Assembly: GCA_021780285.1 (NCBI GenBank)
Contig: JAJXZA010000302.1
Location: forward strand, 1 to 8,459
DNA: 8,459 bases
Source of the DNA: Planctomycetota bacterium
GTDB lineage: Bacteria > Planctomycetota > Phycisphaerae > WQYP01
Direction: 5' to 3'
Shown here: positions 7,020 through 8,459 of the stretch, in pieces
Layout of the letters: each line of letters opens with the position of its first letter
How positions within the stretch are numbered: the stretch's first letter is position 1
The notes under the pieces: generated by a model
What the model saw: the letters and a program-made list of their open reading frames with translations, nothing else
What the model was told of the DNA's origin: nothing
Database searches by the model: none
Made by a program: the position numbers and the translations under genes

Positions 7020-7069
7020 CCTACGGCCGTCTGCTCTCCGCCAACCCCCTGTCGTAGGCACGGGGTGCC
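7020..7069 (-). other. Overlapping inverted repeats in the nadE leader
   Basis: Two perfect inverted repeats lie between the candidate nadE promoter and the gene. GGCAC at 7057-7061 pairs with GTGCC at 7065-7069 around a 3-base loop. CCTACG at 7020-7025 pairs with CGTAGG at 7053-7058 across 27 bases. They share bases 7057-7058, so the two stems could not form fully at once, a layout that can act as a switch in RNA. I do not recognise a known riboswitch family here, and both stems are short enough to be chance. Confidence 0.25.
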
Positions 7070-7083
7070 GATCAAACTCCCCG

Positions 7084-7112
7084 CATATAGTAGCCGAAAG
7101 TGTGAAACTTAA
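7084..7112 (-). promoter_or_regulatory. Weak candidate promoter for nadE
   Basis: On the minus strand TTAAGT (complement of 7107-7112) is followed after 17 bases by TATATG (complement of 7084-7089). Matches to consensus are 3 of 6 and 4 of 6. The -35 box overlaps the tandem repeat at 7105-7120. A leader of about 75 bases would precede the nadE ATG. Spacing is right but the boxes are weak. Confidence 0.27.
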
Positions 7113-7120
7113 TAAACTTA
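7105..7120. repeat. 7-bp tandem direct repeat upstream of nadE
   Basis: AAACTTA occurs at 7105-7111 and 7114-7120, a 9-base period with a 2-base spacer, overlapping the candidate -35 box of nadE. The position would suit an operator. No known NAD regulator site (NadR, NrtR, NiaR) is recognised in it. Confidence 0.35.
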
Positions 7121-7155
7121 GGCCCACTGGTGCGCGGCCCCCCTCGATACTGCTA

Positions 7156-8370
7156 TTAACTGCTCATAGAAGCCAGGCGGCAAATGCCAATATGCCCTCC
7201 AAACCCCTGTCCAATAGTGACACTTTCGGCATCACTTGCTAGCGCTTTATCCCCTAAACTCATGCAACGGCGATGGCATTGCACGGACAGCACCAATGCC
7301 ACCAGGCCGGCGGCGCCCAGTGAATGACCGAGCCAGCGTTTGTGAGAAAACACCTCAACGGCCGCTCCGTAAGCGTCGTGGATGGCCGCAAGCTCGTATT
7401 GATCGTGTGCGGTGCCTGTGGCGTGAGCATGCACGAATGCCGGCGAACCGCTGCCCTTACAGTGGCTCAAACCCCTTCGCAGCGCTCTGGCTTCAGGATC
7501 AGTCGCAATAAGATGCGTTGCATCGGCACCGCTCCAAGTCTGCTGCAATACGACGCCGCGTGCACCTCTGTGCCCGGTTGTGACCAGACTCTTGGCACCG
7601 AGCTGCGCAGTCATACATATTGCGCCAGCCGCTTCACTGATGAAGAATCCCCCCGGCTTTTCGTCCATGGCAGTACAAAATCGCCGTCCCCGTTCGTCAG
7701 CCGGCGCCAGCACGCCCAAATTACCAAAACTTGCTTCAAACAGTGGGTGAAGTGACGCGTCGGCGGCGATCACAATAGCTCTTTTACACGTACCACGCCT
7801 TAACTCAGCAGCTGCTCTATGCACAGCCAGCAGCGAACCGGCACAGGCCCCAACCGTCGTATGCCGCGGCCCGCCAACCCCAATATAGTCGCCAACCCAG
7901 CAAGCCATCGCGGCTGGCCCGAGGGCAATCTGCCAAGCCGTTGCACGATCAAATGATGAAAAATCGTTCCCTCGCAGTTGCCGCAGCGCATCGAGCTGAG
8001 TCAACACCGGGCCTTTGCTGGTGGCCGCAAACAAGTGCGTATCCGGCGCAGCTAAGTCCGCGGCGGACCAGCCGGCATCCCTCACAGCATAAACAGACGC
8101 CCCCAAGGCGAGAGCAATTGACCGGTCCAATCGGGTCACATCCAGCGAGTCGGTCTTTGCAAAGCAACTCTCATGCACCGATGGCGCCAAGGCTTGCAGC
8201 AACTCTGGCAAGCCTTCCACCACGCCGCCATTGGTCAAGCGCCGGCCCGCGGTGATTGCACCGAGTACCTCCGCAGGGGATGCGCCCATGGGCGTAACCA
8301 GCCCCGATCCTTCAATATAGATTGTGCTGGTGTCGGCCTCAACCGAACTGCCGATGCTCCCGACGGGCAA
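7156..8370 (-). CDS. Beta-ketoacyl synthase-like protein (KAS I/II superfamily)
   Basis: A 404-residue thiolase-fold condensing enzyme, the type that joins malonyl-ACP units to an acyl chain in fatty acid or polyketide synthesis. Family landmarks from the TTG at 8370: the opening strand IYIEGSGLVTPMG at 17-29, the nucleophile region VGACAGSL with Cys176, an ISEAAG at 244-249 (usually GEGAG), HAHATGT at 314-320 with His316, KRWLGHSLGAAG at 344-355 with Lys344 and His349, and the closing GFGGH at 389-393. The Cys-His-His triad and the lysine are all present, so condensing activity is plausible, but GACAG and HATGT differ from the usual TACSS/TACAT and HGTGT. Length is normal for a single-domain ketosynthase. 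The TTG at 8370 is chosen over the TTG at 8391 because GGAGG lies 6 bases before it, whereas no Shine-Dalgarno precedes 8391. Tandem stops (TAA then TAG) end it. The exact product is unknown. Confidence 0.85.
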   Translation of the reverse strand: MPVGSIGSSVEADTSTIYIEGSGLVTPMGASPAEVLGAITAGRRLTNGGVVEGLPELLQALAPSVHESCFAKTDSLDVTRLDRSIALALGASVYAVRDAGWSAADLAAPDTHLFAATSKGPVLTQLDALRQLRGNDFSSFDRATAWQIALGPAAMACWVGDYIGVGGPRHTTVGACAGSLLAVHRAAAELRRGTCKRAIVIAADASLHPLFEASFGNLGVLAPADERGRRFCTAMDEKPGGFFISEAAGAICMTAQLGAKSLVTTGHRGARGVVLQQTWSGADATHLIATDPEARALRRGLSHCKGSGSPAFVHAHATGTAHDQYELAAIHDAYGAAVEVFSHKRWLGHSLGAAGLVALVLSVQCHRRCMSLGDKALASDAESVTIGQGFGGHIGICRLASMSS

Positions 8371-8376
8371 GCGAGC

Positions 8377-8381
8377 CCTCC
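8377..8381 (-). promoter_or_regulatory. Ribosome binding site choosing the ketosynthase start
   Basis: GGAGG (complement of 8377-8381) stands 6 bases before the TTG at 8370-8368. The longer frame starting at the TTG at 8391 would place this site inside the coding region and has only an AT-rich, non-SD sequence upstream. The site therefore favours the 404-residue form. Confidence 0.55.
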
Positions 8382-8400
8382 GACTAGCCAAATTTAATAA

Positions 8401-8459
8401 TTACGCGTGAGTCGGCAGGACCGATTCATCCACCGCAACTTCACGCTCATAAACGATTG
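8401..8459 (-). CDS. C-terminal end of an unidentified gene, clipped by the window edge
   Basis: On the minus strand one frame reads IVYEREVAVDESVLPTHA and then TAA at 8403-8401. This is the only one of the three minus-strand frames that looks like real coding sequence rather than a chance reading. One alternative reaches a stop after only a few codons, and the other is rich in Arg, Trp and Cys. The 30-base gap to the ketosynthase start would fit a shared operon, perhaps with further acyl-chain enzymes. Eighteen codons are too few to name a family. Confidence 0.4.
   Translation of the reverse strand, partial: IVYEREVAVDESVLPTHA

Noticed and set aside
7324..7755. 143-codon frame opposite the ketosynthase
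   Set aside because: No domain resemblance and entirely within the ketosynthase, whose active-site residues are complete in the other strand.
8371..8391. Longer ketosynthase start at the TTG at 8391
   Set aside because: No Shine-Dalgarno precedes it, and it would bury the strong GGAGG that serves the TTG at 8370; the extra seven residues are basic and not typical of the family.

Overview
The window carries five nearly complete protein-coding genes and one clipped gene end. They sit in two convergent blocks that meet near position 4010. Base composition is moderately GC-rich. Two of the genes (the NuoM-like one and the ketosynthase) are best started at TTG codons with Shine-Dalgarno sites placed to fit. 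This is clearly bacterial chromosomal DNA. The large NuoL/NuoM pair, the glutamine-dependent NAD synthetase and the stand-alone ketosynthase would suit a Planctomycetota/Phycisphaerae-type organism, but that placement is an impression from gene style and is not demonstrated. I see no mobile elements, CRISPR arrays, tRNA or rRNA.

Block 1 (+ strand, 1-4007): a gene-free leader with a candidate sigma70-type promoter precedes two adjacent membrane-protein genes. These are homologues of the complex I antiporter-like subunits NuoL and NuoM. Only one stop codon separates their shared reading frame. No nuoK, nuoN or other complex I gene is visible on either side. Both proteins keep the overall family architecture, and the NuoL-like one appears to keep the C-terminal lateral-helix region. 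Both have nonetheless lost the charged and histidine residues that form the proton path in ordinary NuoL and NuoM. In several places this can be read without an alignment: the NuoL-like protein has no lysine between residues 7 and 352, and the NuoM-like protein has no glutamate across its TM5 or TM12 regions. This is the most striking signal in the window. It suggests a pair of antiporter-like subunits that no longer pump protons, or that do so by another route.

Block 2 (- strand, 8459 down to 4024): in transcription order this holds the last 18 codons of an unidentified gene, a beta-ketoacyl synthase-like protein with a complete Cys-His-His set, the NAD synthetase NadE, and a PfkB-family sugar or nucleoside kinase of unknown substrate. 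The clipped gene and the ketosynthase are 30 bases apart and probably share a transcript. NadE and the kinase are preceded by gaps of 156 and 171 bases, each with a candidate promoter, so they are probably separate units. The NadE leader also contains a short tandem repeat and two overlapping inverted repeats that may be regulatory.
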